DNA of 64,000 nt from Hyphomicrobiales bacterium (lineage in GTDB: Bacteria; Pseudomonadota; Alphaproteobacteria; Rhizobiales; Devosiaceae). Shown one piece after another: positions 47,026 through 55,698 of this stretch; position 1 is the first letter of the stretch, and every line of letters begins with the position of its first letter. A model generated the notes under the pieces. The model saw only the letters and a program-made list of their open reading frames with translations, did no database searches and was not told the origin of the DNA. The position numbers and the translations under genes were made by a program. The DNA lies in NCBI GenBank assembly GCA_900470445.1, contig UCAU01000006.1:217224-281223 (forward strand). The letters run 5' to 3'.

Positions 47026-48036
47026 CTATTCGGCCTTGGCCAGTTCCAGACCCACGCCCTTGCAGACAAATGCGGTCGAGAACGACTTGGAGATATCGAT
47101 ACCGGCTTCGTACACGCCGGCCTTGACCATCATGTCATAGAAAGCCTGCCAGCGTTCGGCCGTCATGCAGCCAATGCCCTGGGTCTCGGCTTCGCCTGAT
47201 ACAACCACGCCATATTCCTTGAGCTTGGCAATCGAGAAGGCGATCTGACCATCGGTCATCTCGGGATTGTCCTTCTTGATCAGGTCGTTAGCGGCTGTGT
47301 TGTCACCATAAAGGTAATTGTACCAGCCGATGATCGAGGCATCGACGAACCGCTGCACCAGATCTGGCTTGGTGTCGACGATCTCTTGCCGAGTTTCGAT
47401 GGCGGTGGAGTAGGGGTCGTAGCCATAGTCGGCGAGCAGATAGATCTTGGGCGCCCAGCCGGTCTGGCGCTCGATTTCATAGGGCTCGGAGGTCAAATAG
47501 CCCTGCTGCACGGCCAGCGGATCGGCGATGAAGGGCGCGGGATTGAAAGTATAGGGCTCGTATTTGTCGTCGGAGAATCCCTCCATCGACGACTTCATCC
47601 ACGGCCAGAAGCCGCTGAACAGGCTGTCCTTGCCCAGGATCATCTTGCTGGCGCCGGTCAGGCTCGCGAGATCGGTAAAGGGTGCATCTGGATGCGCCAG
47701 CAGGACCTGCGGGTCCTTCTGGAAAATCGCTGCGACGGTGACGACGGGGATGCCGCGCGATACCGAGTCGATCGTGCCCATGCCGCCCATGTAGAAATCC
47801 AGCTGACCGGCAACCAGGAGCTGACCATTTGGGGCCTGCGGGCCGCCCTGGCGGATGGTCACATCCAGGCCATACTTGGCGTAAGTGCCATCGGCGACGG
47901 CCTGGTAATAGCCGCCATGCTCGGCCTGGGCGAGCCAGTTGGTGCCGAACGTGACCTTGTCCTGGGCCGTGGCGGCGCCCGCCAAGGCACCGAAGATCAG
48001 GACCGAAGATGAGACGAGTTTGGTAATATCGTGCAT
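47026..48036 (-). CDS. ABC transporter substrate-binding protein, NMT1/THI5-like
   Basis: A 336-aa periplasmic protein with a signal peptide (VSSSVLIFGALAGAATA, cleaved before QDKVTF). The NMT1/THI5 fold opens with FGTNWLAQAEHGGYYQAVADG, resembling proteins that bind pyrimidine precursors or related heterocycles. The pocket-lining GQLDFYMGGMGTID segment is near residue 90. The ATG at 48036 has GGGAG 7 bases upstream; 44 upstream codons are not coding. It is the promoter-proximal gene of the minus-strand catabolic operon, as expected for high expression. Confidence 0.9.
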   Translation of the reverse strand: MHDITKLVSSSVLIFGALAGAATAQDKVTFGTNWLAQAEHGGYYQAVADGTYAKYGLDVTIRQGGPQAPNGQLLVAGQLDFYMGGMGTIDSVSRGIPVVTVAAIFQKDPQVLLAHPDAPFTDLASLTGASKMILGKDSLFSGFWPWMKSSMEGFSDDKYEPYTFNPAPFIADPLAVQQGYLTSEPYEIERQTGWAPKIYLLADYGYDPYSTAIETRQEIVDTKPDLVQRFVDASIIGWYNYLYGDNTAANDLIKKDNPEMTDGQIAFSIAKLKEYGVVVSGEAETQGIGCMTAERWQAFYDMMVKAGVYEAGIDISKSFSTAFVCKGVGLELAKAE

Positions 48037-48246
48037 GTTGCGCTCCCCGGCATGGCTATGAGCAGCCACGACCAATTTCTGTGCGACCGCGTCGCTTGCG
48101 CAATTGTTGTCCCGGTCTTGGTCTGTTGTGAAGTCAAAAAATGAGCAGCTGCACAAAATGCCTGCCATGCATGCAAATCGTGCAGTTTGGGCTAGGCAAG
48201 CGGTTTACCGGACGCTAGCATCGCCACCTCAAGGAAGTTTTTAACT
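48037..48246. promoter_or_regulatory. divergent control region of the catabolic island
   Basis: A 210-bp gap between the divergent binding-protein and RidA-family genes. It contains the palindrome TGCATGCA and an outer TGCAC ... GTGCA pair about 25 bp apart around 48150-48185, plausible operators. No regulator gene is adjacent on either side. Promoters for both directions should lie here, but I cannot place them confidently. Confidence 0.45.
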
Positions 48247-48636
48247 ATGGCGACGCCCCTCTCTCCCCACCAGATTCATCCGCCGTTCGCGCCTTATAGC
48301 CACGGCATTGTCGTGCCGCCGGGGCAGCGTCTGGTGTTCTGTTCTGGCCAATTGGGCATTGGGGCAGACAAGATTGTGCCGCCCGACTGCGCAGGCCAAA
48401 CGCGCATCTGTTTTGACAATATCGCCGCCATTCTGGGCGAGGCCGGCATGACGCTCGCCAATATCATCCGCATCAATGCCTATGTGACGGGCAGGGAGCA
48501 CCTGCCGGACTATATGGGCGTGCGCAACGTGCTGTTTGCCGAGCCCTATCCCGCCTCGACTCTCATGATCGTTTCCGGCTTCGCCCGGCCCGAATTTGTG
48601 GTCGAAATAGAAGCCATTGCCGCCGGCCCAGCCTGA
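48247..48636 (+). CDS. RidA-family protein lacking the catalytic Arg
   Basis: A 129-aa YjgF/YER057c/UK114 protein. Archetypal RidA hydrolyses reactive enamine/imine intermediates and needs an Arg in the PARxxxxV motif (Arg105 in E. coli). Here the segment is PYPASTLMIV, with Ser104 in that place, so it belongs to a non-archetypal Rid group and probably acts on a different substrate or as part of a catabolic enzyme set. SGQLGIGADKIVPPD and the final VVEIEAIA are standard. It is divergent from the transporter operon and 10 bp upstream of the creatininase-family gene. Confidence 0.88.
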   Translation: MATPLSPHQIHPPFAPYSHGIVVPPGQRLVFCSGQLGIGADKIVPPDCAGQTRICFDNIAAILGEAGMTLANIIRINAYVTGREHLPDYMGVRNVLFAEPYPASTLMIVSGFARPEFVVEIEAIAAGPA

Positions 48637-48646
48637 GGACCTTTCT

Positions 48647-49438
48647 ATGACCCGCAAAATCTGGTGGACCGACTTTTCCGCGTCCGATTTCAACAATATC
48701 GACCCGGCAAAGACCATTGCCATCCTGCCCATCGCGGCCGTCGAGCAACATGGCCCCCATCTGCCGGTGGGCGTGGACACGATCATCAACCAGTCGATGA
48801 TGGAGCTATTGGCGGCCCGCGCGCCGGCCGAGCTCGATATTCGCATCCTGCCGGTTCAGGCCATCGGCAAATCCAACGAACATATCTGGGCCAAGGGCAC
48901 GATCAGCCACAAGGTAACCAATCTGATCGATGCCTGGACACAGATTGGGCTGGAAGTGGCGCGGGCAGGGGTCCGCAAGATCATTTTCGTCAATTCGCAT
49001 GGCGGCAATGAAGAGATCATGGGCATCGTCGCCCGCGAAATGCGGGTGCAAGCTGGCATGCTGGCGGTCAAAAGCGGCTGGCGCTTCACGCCGGTAGGCC
49101 TATTGAGCGAGCTCGAACGACGCCACGGCATCCATGGCGGGGATGCTGAAACCTCGCTCATTCTGCATTTCAGGCCCGATCTGGTCGATATGAGCCGCGC
49201 CGAGAACTTCGTCTCCATCGCCGCGCGCGACGAAGCCGAATACAAATATCTGCGGCCCACCGGCGCCTTCGGTCACACCTATGCGTGGATCGCCTCGGAC
49301 ATAAATCCGGGCGGCGCGGTTGGCGATGCGTCCATTGCAACGGCAGAGAAGGGCCGCGAGATCGCCGAGCACAACGTCACCGGCATGCTCGAAGTCCTCG
49401 CCGAAATCGAACGCATGCCGCTGCCGGGCAGTCGCTAG
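48647..49438 (+). CDS. creatininase-family amidohydrolase
   Basis: A 263-aa protein of the creatininase/MftE/ArfB superfamily. Metal ligands align as E33, H35 and D44 in AVEQHGPHLPVGVD, a His in NSHGGNEEIM, and Glu in HGGDAETSLILHF. These enzymes open or cleave cyclic amides (creatinine, formamide groups of FAPy compounds). The full ligand set suggests activity. GAGGA lies 8 bases before the ATG. It pairs with the Rid protein and is divergent from the CodA-like amidohydrolase, consistent with stepwise degradation of a cyclic N-compound. Confidence 0.88.
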   Translation: MTRKIWWTDFSASDFNNIDPAKTIAILPIAAVEQHGPHLPVGVDTIINQSMMELLAARAPAELDIRILPVQAIGKSNEHIWAKGTISHKVTNLIDAWTQIGLEVARAGVRKIIFVNSHGGNEEIMGIVAREMRVQAGMLAVKSGWRFTPVGLLSELERRHGIHGGDAETSLILHFRPDLVDMSRAENFVSIAARDEAEYKYLRPTGAFGHTYAWIASDINPGGAVGDASIATAEKGREIAEHNVTGMLEVLAEIERMPLPGSR

Positions 49439-49492
49439 GCAGGAACGGCGGTTTATCGGAACGGTGCAGTGGGCGGGTCTGGCCAGTGGCCT

Positions 49493-49521
49493 TTGCCGCA
49501 TATCCATCATTCGCATAATAT
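49493..49521 (+). promoter_or_regulatory. possible orphan promoter in convergent gap
   Basis: TTGCCG and TAATAT are spaced by exactly 17 bp in the short region between the creatininase-family gene and the convergent MBL gene. The -10 lies within a 16-bp AT palindrome. No gene of normal size follows; only a 24-codon ORF from 49527. Confidence 0.35.
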
Positions 49522-49560
49522 ATATTATGGAACTAAAATGGATCAAAATGCCTAGGCATT
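49514..49560. promoter_or_regulatory. two adjacent perfect palindromes
   Basis: CATAATATATATTATG (49514-49529) and AATGCCTAGGCATT (49547-49560) are both perfect palindromes. The first is a striking AT island in GC-rich DNA. They look like operator sites, but they lie between convergent genes, where no start is expected. Confidence 0.5.
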
Positions 49561-49590
49561 GCGGGCCTTTGAGCCAACTGCACCACAAAC

Positions 49591-50427
49591 CTAGCGATTG
49601 AGGATGCGCCCCGATACCACGTCGATCTGCATGCCATCGAATGCCGGCGTGACATTTGCCGGCGTTGCGGTTTCGGTTGCACGGTAGTCGAGATCGATAT
49701 GCATGTTGGTGAGCACGGCTTGGCTGGGTGTGAATTGGGCGATCAGGTCCAAGGTCTCAGGCAAGCTTAGGTGGCTGGGATGCGGCGTCGGCCGTAGAGC
49801 ATCGATGACCCAGATCGAGAGGCCCGAGATCGCCTTATGCGATTGCGGCGGAAAGCCCGACAGATCGCAGCAATAGGCAAAGTCGCCGACGCGGAAGCCC
49901 AGCGAGGAAATATCGCCATGGGTCTGCTCGAAGGCCTGGACTGCGATAGAGCCGCCCGGCCCTTCGACGACGCATTTCGCGTCGGGAGCGATCGTGTGAG
50001 CGCTCAAGATGGGCGGATACGAACTGCCGGACGGCGCGGTGAAGCAATAGCCGAAGGCTTCGCGGAGGCGTTCGCCAGTGACCTGGGTGAAGTACACGTC
50101 GACCAAGCGGCGATTGTGCAGCGCCAATACGCGCAGATCATCGATGCCATGGGTGTGGTCGGCATGCTCATGGGTGTAGAACACGGCGTCGACGCGATCG
50201 ACTTGAGCGTCCAGCAGCTGCTCGCGCAGATCGCAGCCGGTGTCGATTAGGACCCGTGTCGGCTCGCTGCTGCCGTCGCTCCAGCCCTCGATGAGCAAGG
50301 AACAGCGCCGCCGCCGGTTGCGCGGTTCGGCCGGGTCGCAATCGCCCCAGACATTGCCGATGCGCGGCACGCCGCCCGATGAGCCGCACCCCAGGATCGT
50401 TGCGATGATCCGTTGCGCAGCCGCCAT
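49591..50427 (-). CDS. MBL-fold metallo-hydrolase (PhnP-like)
   Basis: A 278-aa beta-lactamase-fold hydrolase with the dinuclear metal motif YTHEHADHTHGIDDLRVL near residue 88, plus downstream His/Asp ligands (EQTHGDISSLGFRVG, TNMHIDLDY). It resembles PhnP/RNase Z-type phosphodiesterases that act on cyclic phosphate or related esters. In Hyphomicrobiales it is regularly the last gene after metG and tatD, so a housekeeping function is likely, though unknown. Its ATG follows the tatD stop directly. The C-terminus faces the creatininase-family gene across a 152-bp gap. Confidence 0.87.
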   Translation of the reverse strand: MAAAQRIIATILGCGSSGGVPRIGNVWGDCDPAEPRNRRRRCSLLIEGWSDGSSEPTRVLIDTGCDLREQLLDAQVDRVDAVFYTHEHADHTHGIDDLRVLALHNRRLVDVYFTQVTGERLREAFGYCFTAPSGSSYPPILSAHTIAPDAKCVVEGPGGSIAVQAFEQTHGDISSLGFRVGDFAYCCDLSGFPPQSHKAISGLSIWVIDALRPTPHPSHLSLPETLDLIAQFTPSQAVLTNMHIDLDYRATETATPANVTPAFDGMQIDVVSGRILNR

Positions 50428-51210
50428 CTAGGCGCTCAAACCGGTTTTGGCGAAGAGCCGCGCAAAATTGGCCGTGGTCTGCTGACCCAGCGTCGCCAAA
50501 TCGATGCCTCGGACTTCGGCCAGTTTTTCCGCCGTATGCCGCACGAATGACGGCTCATTGGACTGACCGCGATGCGGAATCGGCGCCAGATATGGTGCGT
50601 CGGTCTCCACCAGATAACGATCCGCCGGGACGATCTTGGCCACGTCGCGGATTTCCTCGGCATTTCGGAAGGTGATAATGCCCGAAAACGAGATATAGCC
50701 GCCCAAAGCGAGCGCCCTGTTGGCCAAATCCGTCCCCGCCGTGAAGCAATGCAGCACGAAGGGGAAGGCCCCCTGCCCGCTCTCTTCTTCGAGGATAGCC
50801 GCCATGTCATCATCGGCCGCGCGGCTGTGGATAACCAGTGGAAGACCTGTGGATCGCGCCGCCGCGATGTGACGGCGCAAGCCGGTGGCCTGCGCCTCGC
50901 GCGGCGCATTGTCATAGAAATAGTCGAGCCCGGCTTCACCGATCGCAACGCAGCGCGGATGGGCCGAAAGCCGGATCAAATCCTCGGTTTGGATATGCAA
51001 TTCTTGGTCCGCATTATGCGGATGCGTGCCGACCGAGCACCAGACGTTCGGGAAACGTTCCGCAATGGCTGCGTATGTGGAAAAGTTATCCACACGTGTG
51101 GATATCGTCACCATGCCATCGACGCCCGCCGCCGCCGCACGCGCCATCACGCCGTCGATATCACCGGCCAGGGCCTCGAAGTCGAGATGGCAATGACTGT
51201 CGATCAGCAT
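50428..51210 (-). CDS. tatD: TatD-family metal-dependent hydrolase
   Basis: A 260-aa TIM-barrel hydrolase with LIDSHCHLDFEAL (HxH metal site), a central GEAGLDYFYD, a His in LVIHSRAADDD, LHCFTA and the C-terminal LVETDAPYLAPIPHRGQSNEP. E. coli TatD is a 3'-5' exonuclease on DNA and RNA; relatives are D-aminoacyl or nuclease enzymes. Length and motifs are normal. It is 2 bp after metG, the usual metG-tatD linkage. Confidence 0.94.
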   Translation of the reverse strand: MLIDSHCHLDFEALAGDIDGVMARAAAAGVDGMVTISTRVDNFSTYAAIAERFPNVWCSVGTHPHNADQELHIQTEDLIRLSAHPRCVAIGEAGLDYFYDNAPREAQATGLRRHIAAARSTGLPLVIHSRAADDDMAAILEEESGQGAFPFVLHCFTAGTDLANRALALGGYISFSGIITFRNAEEIRDVAKIVPADRYLVETDAPYLAPIPHRGQSNEPSFVRHTAEKLAEVRGIDLATLGQQTTANFARLFAKTGLSA

Positions 51211-51212
51211 GG

Positions 51213-52763
51213 TCAGGACGCCTTGCGCTCGAGCCGCGCGAAAACGCCCTGCGGCACCGGCAAAGCCGCGCCGGTCTGCAGCCCATTAGCAAGCCGCGCG
51301 GCCGCCAGAGTGCGTTCCTCGGCCGGAACAGCCAGTTGATCAAGGATCGCATTGGCCGATTTCGGCACAAAAGCCAGCAGCGGAATGATCAGCCGGCGAA
51401 CCACATCCGCCGTCAGATAGAGCACCGAGCCCATACGCACCGGATCGGTTTTCTTCAGCGCCCACGGCTCCTGGGCCGCGAAATAGTTATTCGCCGCACT
51501 CAGCGCCGCGATGATCGCGCCGGCCGCCTCATGCACCAGCTGGCCATCCATGGCTCGCTGCGCCTCAGCCAACGCCGTTTCGACCTCGGCCATAATAGCC
51601 TCGTCGTCCGGCGTTATCCCGGCATATTCCGGTACCAGGCCATCGCAGTTCTTGTTGATCATCGAGAGCGAACGCTGCGCCAGATTGCCCAGATTGTTGG
51701 CAAGATCGGCATTGACGCGGTTGACCAATTTATCGCGGCTATAATCGCCATCCTGCCCGAAAGACACTTCGCGGAGCAGGAAATAGCGCAGCTGATCGAC
51801 GCCGAATTCCTCAGCAAGTTCAAACGGATCGACCACATTGCCGAGCGACTTGCTCATCTTCTGGCCGTCCACGGTCAGGAAGCCATGCGCAAACACGCGA
51901 TGCTGCACATCGATACCCGCGCTCATCAGGAAAGCGGGCCAATAGACGGTGTGGAAGCGAATGATGTCCTTGCCGACCACATGCAGATCGGCCGGCCAAA
52001 ACTTCTTAAACAGCGTGCTCTGCTCATCGGGAAAGCCCAGGCCGCTGATGTAATTCGTTAGCGCATCGACCCATACATACATCACATGCCCAGGCGCGCC
52101 CGGCACGGGAACGCCCCAATCGAACGTGGTGCGAGAAATCGACAGGTCTTTCAGGCCGCTTTTGACGAAAGAAATGATTTCATTGCGCCGCTCCTTGGGC
52201 GCGATGAAATCCGGGTTGCTCTCGTAGAGATCGAGCAGCTTCTGCTGGTAGGCCGACAGGCGGAAGAAATAGGTCGGCTCTTCGACCCAGTTCACCTCGG
52301 CGCCGGATGGGGCAAAGCGCTTGCCATCCTTTTCCGTTAGTTCGTCCTCGTCGAAATAGGCTTCGTCGCGCACCGAATACCAGCCCTTATAGGTCGACTG
52401 GAAAATGTCGCCATTATTGCTCGCGGCCATTTTGGACCAGATCGCCTGGCTGGCTTCGTGGTGACGCGGCTCGGTGGTGCGGATAAAATCGTCGTTAGAG
52501 ATGTCCAACAGCTCGGCCAGCCGGCGGAATTCGCCGGAATTGCGATCGGCCAACTCGCGCGGAGTGACGCCCTGCGCTGCGGCAGTCTGCACCATCTTGA
52601 TGCCATGCTCGTCAGTGCCGGTCAGGAAATAGACTTCGCGGCCTTCCAGCCGCTTCCAGCGGGCGATGGCGTCGGTCGCGATCATCTCATAGGCGTGCCC
52701 GATATGGGGCGCTCCATTGGGATAGGAGATCGCTGTGGTGACGTAGAAGGGCTTTGCGGTCAT
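51213..52763 (-). CDS. metG: methionyl-tRNA synthetase
   Basis: A 516-aa class I synthetase. The HIGH motif reads [23 protein letters not shown] marks the connective peptide, and the KMSKS loop is [14 protein letters not shown]. The C-terminal anticodon helix bundle is present, while the extra dimerisation domain of E. coli MetG is absent, giving the shorter form common in alphaproteobacteria. The ATG at 52763 overlaps the holB stop (ATGA). The 44-codon upstream extension overlaps holB and is rejected. Confidence 0.97.
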   Translation of the reverse strand: MTAKPFYVTTAISYPNGAPHIGHAYEMIATDAIARWKRLEGREVYFLTGTDEHGIKMVQTAAAQGVTPRELADRNSGEFRRLAELLDISNDDFIRTTEPRHHEASQAIWSKMAASNNGDIFQSTYKGWYSVRDEAYFDEDELTEKDGKRFAPSGAEVNWVEEPTYFFRLSAYQQKLLDLYESNPDFIAPKERRNEIISFVKSGLKDLSISRTTFDWGVPVPGAPGHVMYVWVDALTNYISGLGFPDEQSTLFKKFWPADLHVVGKDIIRFHTVYWPAFLMSAGIDVQHRVFAHGFLTVDGQKMSKSLGNVVDPFELAEEFGVDQLRYFLLREVSFGQDGDYSRDKLVNRVNADLANNLGNLAQRSLSMINKNCDGLVPEYAGITPDDEAIMAEVETALAEAQRAMDGQLVHEAAGAIIAALSAANNYFAAQEPWALKKTDPVRMGSVLYLTADVVRRLIIPLLAFVPKSANAILDQLAVPAEERTLAAARLANGLQTGAALPVPQGVFARLERKAS

Positions 52764-53788
52764 CGTGGCTCGGCGGAAACGGGAACAGTCAGTGAAACAT
52801 GCTTTCTGATCGCATCGAAAATGGCGGCCAGCGTCTGTTTCATGTCCAGATTGATGCTGTCGGCCTCGGCGAGCAGGGCGTGTGCCTTGTCCCATAGCTC
52901 GTTGGCAGAGGCAAGGCGCTTGCGGGCGCCTGTCTGCATGGCCGCATTGCGGGCTTCGTCGGCCATCCAGTCATCGAGCATTTCGCGGGCGAACGACAAT
53001 TCGGTGCTTTGCGCATCGGCCCCAAGAGCATCCGCCAATTGCAGGCCGACGCCGGCAGGGTGACGCAACGGATCGGCCAGCCAGGCTTGCAACGCACCTA
53101 GAGCCGAGCCTTCCTCTAGCGCCAGCGTCTCAAACGCCCTGCGCGGTCGCCCGCCAGCAAGCGCAACGGCCCGCCACAATTCGGCCTCGCCCAAGGCATC
53201 CCCCTGCTCCATCAACGCTGCGGCGACATCGGCATCGGCAATCGGCCGCAGCGCCAGGTTGTGGCAGCGTGATTTGATGGTCGGCAGCAACTGTCCGGGG
53301 CGGTGCGATACCAGCAGGAATGTGGTGTCCGCGGGTGGTTCTTCCAGCGTTTTCAGCAGGGCATTGGCGGCTGATGGATTGCAGTCGTCGATGCTGTCGA
53401 TGATGGCGATCCGGTGCCCCGCCCTGCCCCGCGTATGATGGAGGGAATCGCGCACCTCGCGGACGTCCTCGACGCGGATAACTGTATAATAACCCTTGCC
53501 GTCCTTGGGGCGGCGGCGCAGCAGGAAGAGGTTGGGGTGGGACATTGCCGCTACCTGTTCCTCGACGCGCCCCGCATCCTCGTCGCCCGTCGCCACCAGA
53601 ATCGCGGCGGCGATTTCAAAGGCGAACGTGGCTTTCCCTATGCCCTGCGGCCCATGCAGCAGGATGGCGCCCGGCAGGCGGCGTTCGGCAATATTGGCAA
53701 AAATGGCGTTGCGCGCAGCATCATGCCCACGCGCCCGCTGGCGCCGCTCAGGTAGCGGCACATCCTCGATGGCGTCCGGGTCGCTCAT
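52760..53788 (-). CDS. holB: DNA polymerase III delta-prime subunit
   Basis: A 342-aa AAA+ clamp-loader subunit. Walker A-like [19 protein letters not shown] is near residue 45, SNR-type sensor 1 lies in the [20 protein letters not shown] segment (the delta-prime SRC motif is [10 protein letters not shown]), and a C-terminal collar domain follows. Delta-prime helps load the sliding clamp. The ATG at 53788 overlaps the tmk stop (ATGA). The linkage tmk-holB is conserved broadly in bacteria. Confidence 0.94.
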   Translation of the reverse strand: MSDPDAIEDVPLPERRQRARGHDAARNAIFANIAERRLPGAILLHGPQGIGKATFAFEIAAAILVATGDEDAGRVEEQVAAMSHPNLFLLRRRPKDGKGYYTVIRVEDVREVRDSLHHTRGRAGHRIAIIDSIDDCNPSAANALLKTLEEPPADTTFLLVSHRPGQLLPTIKSRCHNLALRPIADADVAAALMEQGDALGEAELWRAVALAGGRPRRAFETLALEEGSALGALQAWLADPLRHPAGVGLQLADALGADAQSTELSFAREMLDDWMADEARNAAMQTGARKRLASANELWDKAHALLAEADSINLDMKQTLAAIFDAIRKHVSLTVPVSAEPR

Positions 53789-54471
53789 GCCTGCGAACCA
53801 CGCAGCAATTCGGGAAACCGCTGGCAAACCGCGTCCCAGATCGTGGTTTCCAGGGCATCCGCGCTCTGTTCCGCCGTGATCACGACGCAGCGGTTCGCAT
53901 TGTTGCGGGCAATTTCAAGAAACCCCTCGCGCAGCCGCTTGTGCCAGTTCAGGTCTTCCTTTTCGAAGCGATCGCCCGTCTGGGCCAGCCCGTCCTCGAT
54001 GGCGCGCAGAGCCACGCGCTTGAACGCGGTTTCGGGGTCCATGTCCAGAATGATCGTCAGATCGGGGGTATGCCCGTCGAGGGCCAGGGTTTCGAGCCCG
54101 CGGATAAGTTTGTCATCGACGCCGCCGGTCAGGCCCTGATAGGCCCGGGTCGAATCGTGGAAGCGGTCGCAGATCACCCAGGTGCCAGCTTGCAGGTTCG
54201 GTTCGATCAGCTGCGTGACGTGATCCAGCCGCGCGGCCGCAAACAACACGGCCTCGGCCCCGGCGCCCCAGCTCTCCGAGCGTCCTTGTAGGATGAACGA
54301 GCGGATCGCTTCGGCGCGTGGCGTGCCGCCGGGCTCGCGCGTACGCATGGCCTCGATCGACAGGCGATGCAGATTGGCCAGCAGGCGTTTGACCTGCGTC
54401 GATTTGCCGACGCCTTCGCCACCTTCAAAGGTGATGAAACGGGCCCGGTTGGTTTTTGGCGCTTCCAGCAT
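53785..54471 (-). CDS. tmk: thymidylate kinase
   Basis: A 228-aa dTMP kinase providing dTDP. P-loop ITFEGGEGVGKSTQVKRL is at residues 13-30, the DR[YHF] motif is VICDRFHDSTRAYQG, and REPGGTPRAEAIR provides the catalytic Arg region. The LID includes a basic segment near residue 150-160. The ATG at 54471 gives MLEAPKTNRARFITFEG. It overlaps holB and lies 21 bp after dacC. Confidence 0.96.
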   Translation of the reverse strand: MLEAPKTNRARFITFEGGEGVGKSTQVKRLLANLHRLSIEAMRTREPGGTPRAEAIRSFILQGRSESWGAGAEAVLFAAARLDHVTQLIEPNLQAGTWVICDRFHDSTRAYQGLTGGVDDKLIRGLETLALDGHTPDLTIILDMDPETAFKRVALRAIEDGLAQTGDRFEKEDLNWHKRLREGFLEIARNNANRCVVITAEQSADALETTIWDAVCQRFPELLRGSQA

Positions 54472-54492
54472 CAGCCAGTCTTTATCCCAGTC

Positions 54493-55638
54493 TTAGAGCC
54501 AGCCCAAGGCCAGCTGCTTCAGCGCGTCGGTCGCGCGGCGCACGATATCGCCCTGCTCTACCGTCTCGGCGGCAAAGAGCGGCGCGGTCTGTACCAGTTG
54601 TTCGTCGCAGAACACGCGCAATTCCGCAACCTTGTCGCCCGCATTGACCGGCGGCATTAACGGCCCCGTATAGACCACTGATGCGCCAAGGCATTTACGC
54701 GATCCGCGCGGCAGATAGAGCGCGATTTCGCCATCGCCAACCAGGCCGACGCTGCCACTCGTACCACCATAAACATTGGCATGAGCCACCACGGCGCCAT
54801 CCGCATAAGCCGCAACCCGCTCGAAAGCTCGGGCGCCCCAGGTGATCAGCTTGCGCCCTTCTTCGGTGCGTTCGGCCATGGATTTGAGGCCATGCACCAC
54901 GGCGATCAGCCGCCGCCCGCCATCGTCGGTGGAGATCACCGAACCGTAGCCGGCGGCTTCGGTGTGCCCGGTCTTGAGACCGTCGACGCCGATACCCAGC
55001 TCGACCAGGGAATTGCGGTTGGCCTGTTTGATGCCGTTCCACTCCATCTCCGGCTCGGAGAAATAGTGGTAATATTCGGGAAAATCATGGATCAGGTAAC
55101 GCGCGAGATCGGCAAGATCGCGGGCCGTTACATGCATGTTTGGGTCCGGCAAACCGGTCGCATTGGTGAAGACCGAGCCTTCCAGCCCGATAGCTTCGGC
55201 CAACTCGTTCATCATCGCGGCAAAGCTGGTTTCGGAGCCCGCAATGCCCTCGGCCAGCACGATAGCCGCGTCATTGCCCGATTGAATAATCACCGAGCGG
55301 ATAAGGTTTTCGACGCTGATCTTGGAGTTGAGCTCCGCGAACATGGTCGAGCCGCCGGAGGCCGCACCGCCCGTGCGCCAGGCGTGTTCGGAGACGAAGA
55401 ACTCGTCGCTCATCTTGACGCGGCCGGCCCGGACTTCGTTGAAGACGACGGCAATGGTCATGAGCTTGGCCATGCTGGCCGGCTCCATCGGCAGGTCGGC
55501 GTCCTTCTGGAAAATCACCGTGCCGGATTCTTCATCCATGAGGATGGCGAAACGAGCTTTGGTGTCGAAAGAGGCTTGCGCGAAAGCAGGCGCCGTCAGC
55601 GCCAGCAGGAGGATAACAATCGGCGCTATCAGCTTCAC
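54493..55638 (-). CDS. dacC: D-alanyl-D-alanine carboxypeptidase (PBP5/6 type)
   Basis: A 381-aa secreted peptidoglycan enzyme that removes the terminal D-Ala of muropeptides. The signal peptide is KLIAPIVILLLALTAPAFA. Active-site motifs are SMAKLM (SxxK), SGND (SxN) and KTGHTE (KTG), all intact. A C-terminal domain and amphipathic anchor (RRATDALKQLALGWL) follow. GGAGG precedes the GTG at 55638 by nine bases; an earlier GTG at 55671 would place 11 polar residues ahead of the signal peptide. It follows rlpA after a 60-bp gap. Confidence 0.93.
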   Translation of the reverse strand: MKLIAPIVILLLALTAPAFAQASFDTKARFAILMDEESGTVIFQKDADLPMEPASMAKLMTIAVVFNEVRAGRVKMSDEFFVSEHAWRTGGAASGGSTMFAELNSKISVENLIRSVIIQSGNDAAIVLAEGIAGSETSFAAMMNELAEAIGLEGSVFTNATGLPDPNMHVTARDLADLARYLIHDFPEYYHYFSEPEMEWNGIKQANRNSLVELGIGVDGLKTGHTEAAGYGSVISTDDGGRRLIAVVHGLKSMAERTEEGRKLITWGARAFERVAAYADGAVVAHANVYGGTSGSVGLVGDGEIALYLPRGSRKCLGASVVYTGPLMPPVNAGDKVAELRVFCDEQLVQTAPLFAAETVEQGDIVRRATDALKQLALGWL

Positions 55639-55698
55639 GAACCAGGCCTCCCATCCCTTTCGGGCCGGCACCCAGGATAGCCGCGCCGGCTTTATAGA

